A stretch of DNA of 64,000 nt. It comes from Prevotella sp. Its GTDB lineage: Bacteria; Bacteroidota; Bacteroidia; Bacteroidales; Bacteroidaceae. The DNA is taken from assembly GCA_017470055.1 (NCBI GenBank), contig JAFUFD010000088.1:124001-188000 (forward strand), written 5' to 3'. The notes under the pieces were generated by a model. The model saw only the letters and a list, made by a program, of their open reading frames with translations. It ran no database searches and was not told where the DNA came from. Shown here one piece after another: positions 63,889 through 64,000 of the stretch. The position numbers and the translations under genes were made by a program. How positions within the stretch are numbered: position 1 is the stretch's first letter; each line of letters opens with the position of its first letter.

Positions 63889-64000
63889 CTATTTCCCCTT
63901 GTTGTATATCACACTGATAGTGATGGGATCGTGCTGGTTATCAGGACCACCTACCAGACGGGAACTGGTGATCGACATCTCGTTATTCACCGCACTGATA
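63889..64000 (-). CDS. Partial gene at right edge, C-terminus only
   Basis: The last 37 codons of a reverse-strand gene that enters from the right: the frame reads VNNEMSITSSRLVGGPDNQH, then DPITISVIYNKGK and TAG. The frame is open to the edge, and the 2-base gap to the next start supports it as real. I do not recognise the family from this fragment. Confidence 0.55.
   Translation of the reverse strand, partial: ISAVNNEMSITSSRLVGGPDNQHDPITISVIYNKGK

Overview
The window looks like chromosomal DNA of a Bacteroidales bacterium, most likely Prevotella or a close relative. The evidence is a short (287-residue) RpoD, promoters of the Bacteroidetes type (-7 box TAnnTTTG, often with TTTG 19-22 bases upstream, and no Shine-Dalgarno-rich leaders), families such as DUF3078, DUF1573 and BspA-like leucine-rich repeats, and gut or rumen plant-glycan genes. 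No rRNA, tRNA, insertion sequence or CRISPR array was found.

Layout. 1-9.6 kb: core genes. A yidC - DUF1846 - S9 peptidase operon (the last runs off the left edge) diverges from a DUF3078 outer-membrane protein. Then come a DUF1573 protein, aspS, and two small winged-helix-like proteins, one with a histone-H1-like tail. 9.6-27.4 kb: a polysaccharide locus of about 18 kb with six GT4-type, three GT2-type and one HxRRGD-type glycosyltransferase, a hexapeptide acetyltransferase, a sugar epimerase, three membrane acyltransferases (one fused to an SGNH domain) and a UbiA enzyme resembling decaprenyl-phosphate phosphoribosyltransferase. No flippase, polymerase or initiating phosphoglycosyl transferase is present, so the pathway must be completed elsewhere.

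27.5-38.7 kb: iorA-iorB-aminotransferase (aromatic amino acid to aryl-acetate metabolism), a small secreted protein with rpoD, an HtrA-type lipoprotein protease, asparaginase, GH51 arabinofuranosidase and uxaC. The last two suggest use of arabinose- and uronate-decorated hemicellulose. 38.9-52.3 kb: a more AT-rich accessory stretch with an HTH-like protein overlapping a membrane Ser/Thr kinase, a strongly structured non-coding element, a membrane-anchored beta-propeller, a BspA-type LRR protein, two zinc-ribbon membrane proteins flanking a predicted PD-(D/E)XK nuclease-DUF2971 fusion, a PGRP-like amidase, a lipoprotein, a 760-base repeat-rich non-coding tract and an AbiEi/AbiEii pair. 52.3-64 kb: core again with glmS, carA-carB, a REC-histidine kinase hybrid, galE, a UvrD/PcrA helicase and two small reverse-strand genes at the right edge.

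The best candidates for something undescribed are the structured RNA at 41.16-41.39 kb, two unrelated tandem arrays that share an exact 22-bp period (25.28 and 50.65 kb), the nuclease-DUF2971 gene with its zinc-ribbon neighbours, a group of genes in the polysaccharide locus whose promoters imply leaderless mRNAs, and a perfect 31-bp inverted repeat sitting in the promoter of the hybrid kinase.
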